From contig CAXTRK010000001.1 in assembly GCA_964246745.1 (NCBI GenBank), forward strand, positions 1 to 64,000: a DNA stretch of 64,000 bases, written 5' to 3'. Position 1 is the first letter of the stretch. The number at the start of each line of letters is the position of its first letter. Shown here in pieces: positions 63,143-64,000 of this stretch. The notes beneath the pieces are model-generated. The model was not told the origin of the DNA, did not search any database, and worked only from the letters and a program-made list of their open reading frames with translations. A program made the translations under genes and the position numbers. Source of the DNA: Lichenicoccus sp964246745. Lineage in GTDB: Bacteria; Pseudomonadota; Alphaproteobacteria; Acetobacterales; Acetobacteraceae.

Positions 63143-63979
63143 TCATGGGGTGGTTGCGGTGCCGCGCTGGCCGGTGCCGCGGACCCAGATCAGCCGCTGC
63201 AGAGTGTCGAACCAGAACGGCGCTCCGAACAGCGAGGCGGCGGCGGCGATCAACCATCCAAGCAGCATCAGCACGAAGCCCAGTCCCTGATGACGCGGAT
63301 CGCCTGGCCAGGCGCTCCAGCCAATCAATGTGTTCTGTTGCAGCAGAGCCACAAGGCTGGCGAGGTCGGCGCGATCGCCGGCGAGGCCGCGGCTCAACAG
63401 GGTGGCAAGCAGGGGGCGCGACCAGAGCGTCTGGGTGACGTGCAGCACGTCGGCGTTGAGCAGGCCGGCGACGATGAAGCCGACGGCAAAGGCGATGGCT
63501 TGGGTGCGACGCTTGTACCAGCCGCTGACCCGGCCCATCGCCGCCTCGAACCAGCTCGCCAGCTCGATCTGAAACACCGGGACACGGTTGTCGGCGGCGG
63601 ACAGCAGGGCGAGCAGGGTCTGGCGGAGCTGCACATCGCGCATCGCGCTCAGCACCTCGCCAAACGGGCGCGACGGATCGCGGGCCTGCAGCACATCGGT
63701 CAGCGCAAGCGCGAAGCCGCGCGCGGGGATATAGGCGGGACGGACGTTGCTGTTTGGACCCGAGGCGAGCGGGTTGACCAGGGCGTGCGCGTAGAGTTCG
63801 CGCGCCAGTCCGTCGAAGCCCGGATCGTTCAGCAGCGCCTTGACACCGGTGAGCAGGGTCGTCTGGCGGAGCTTGAACAGCGAGGCGATGGTCTCGGTGA
63901 TGGCGCTGGCGGCCAGGCTGACCGCCAGGAACGTGAAGACGACGCCGAGCATGACGTCGAGAATGCTGCTGCCGAACAT
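63143..63979 (-). CDS. Hypothetical multi-pass membrane protein
   Basis: The 278-residue product has an N-terminal hydrophobic segment (VMLGVVFTFLAVSLAASAIT), a long polar middle with helical patterns (about residues 40-160) and two further membrane segments (IAFAVGFIVAGLLNADVL near 163 and LGFVLMLLGWLIAAAASLFG near 234). I recognise no family. The ATG at 63979 lies 21 bases from the window end, so any upstream partner is unseen. The 250-base gap to the hydrolase gene contains no gene I can support. Confidence 0.6.
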   Translation of the reverse strand: MFGSSILDVMLGVVFTFLAVSLAASAITETIASLFKLRQTTLLTGVKALLNDPGFDGLARELYAHALVNPLASGPNSNVRPAYIPARGFALALTDVLQARDPSRPFGEVLSAMRDVQLRQTLLALLSAADNRVPVFQIELASWFEAAMGRVSGWYKRRTQAIAFAVGFIVAGLLNADVLHVTQTLWSRPLLATLLSRGLAGDRADLASLVALLQQNTLIGWSAWPGDPRHQGLGFVLMLLGWLIAAAASLFGAPFWFDTLQRLIWVRGTGQRGTATTP

Positions 63980-64000
63980 GCCGGCAAGGATGGCATGACC

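Overview
The window is a high-GC alphaproteobacterial chromosome segment, most like Rhodospirillales/Acetobacteraceae. This is inferred from protein character and neighbourhoods: PhaR, SdhE, a GcrA-like small protein, and the YbiB/TrpD2 and alpha-E/ATP-grasp families. No search was run. It contains no rRNA, insertion sequence, CRISPR array or recognisable prophage. Genes are dense, many overlap by 1-4 bases (ATGA/GTGA/TTGA), and GTG and TTG starts are common (rplJ, gloB, phaR, mfd and pssA all best fit TTG).

Layout. 1-1.3 kb: two small exported proteins. 1.3-4.75 kb (minus): glnE followed by a bcp-type peroxiredoxin whose 5' end is interrupted. 4.8-10 kb (plus): a large AsmA/DUF3971-like envelope protein and the glycogen debranching enzyme glgX. 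10-11.2 kb (minus): a complete RES/Xre toxin-antitoxin pair. 11.3-13.1 kb: rmuC and a GFA-family protein. 13.1-24.4 kb: the translation/transcription core rplK-rplA-rplJ-rplL-rpoB-rpoC, with its own promoter, a structured L10 leader, hairpins before rpoB and before rpoC, and a terminator; secE-nusG are not upstream. 24.4-26.3 kb: an AT-richer island with an exported Cys protein, two long inverted repeats and two small putative DNA-binding proteins.

26.3-31.1 kb (minus): cysQ, Sua5-type tsaC, an unknown coiled-coil membrane protein, a GlcD-type FAD dehydrogenase and a SirB1-type protein, mostly joined by overlaps. 31.1-34.2 kb (plus): pepA, holC, a small unknown and an aldo/keto reductase. 34.3-37 kb: a sulfonate-type ABC importer (ssuACB). 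37-39.4 kb (minus): pssA/psd phospholipid synthesis and a methyltransferase. 39.5-44.9 kb (plus): gloB, phaR, sdhE, mfd.

45-53.7 kb is an accessory catabolic block. A cupin protein diverges from a TetR regulator; the regulator leads a fumarylacetoacetase-family hydrolase, a thiolase and both CoA-transferase subunits, followed by an outer-membrane protein, an MFS transporter and, convergently, an FMN alpha-hydroxyacid dehydrogenase. The enzymes fit cleavage of a beta-diketo acid to a 3-oxoacid, CoA activation and thiolysis to acetyl-CoA; the substrate cannot be read from the sequence. 53.8-57.7 kb: an unknown exported protein, an SBF-like transporter, a DsbA/FrnE-like protein and a TrpD2/YbiB-like protein. 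57.8-60.6 kb: a tiny Gly/His-rich exported protein and the poorly understood ATP-grasp plus alpha-E pair. 60.7-61.5 kb: tRNA-Ser(UGA) beside a MazE/MazF-type pair. 61.6-64 kb: an exported SGNH hydrolase with altered motifs and an unknown membrane protein.

I see no plainly new multi-gene system. The best leads are the beta-diketo-acid cluster and its predicted operator, the ATP-grasp/alpha-E pair without its usual third gene, the conserved-looking unknown inside the tsaC operon, the AT-rich island, and the interrupted bcp.
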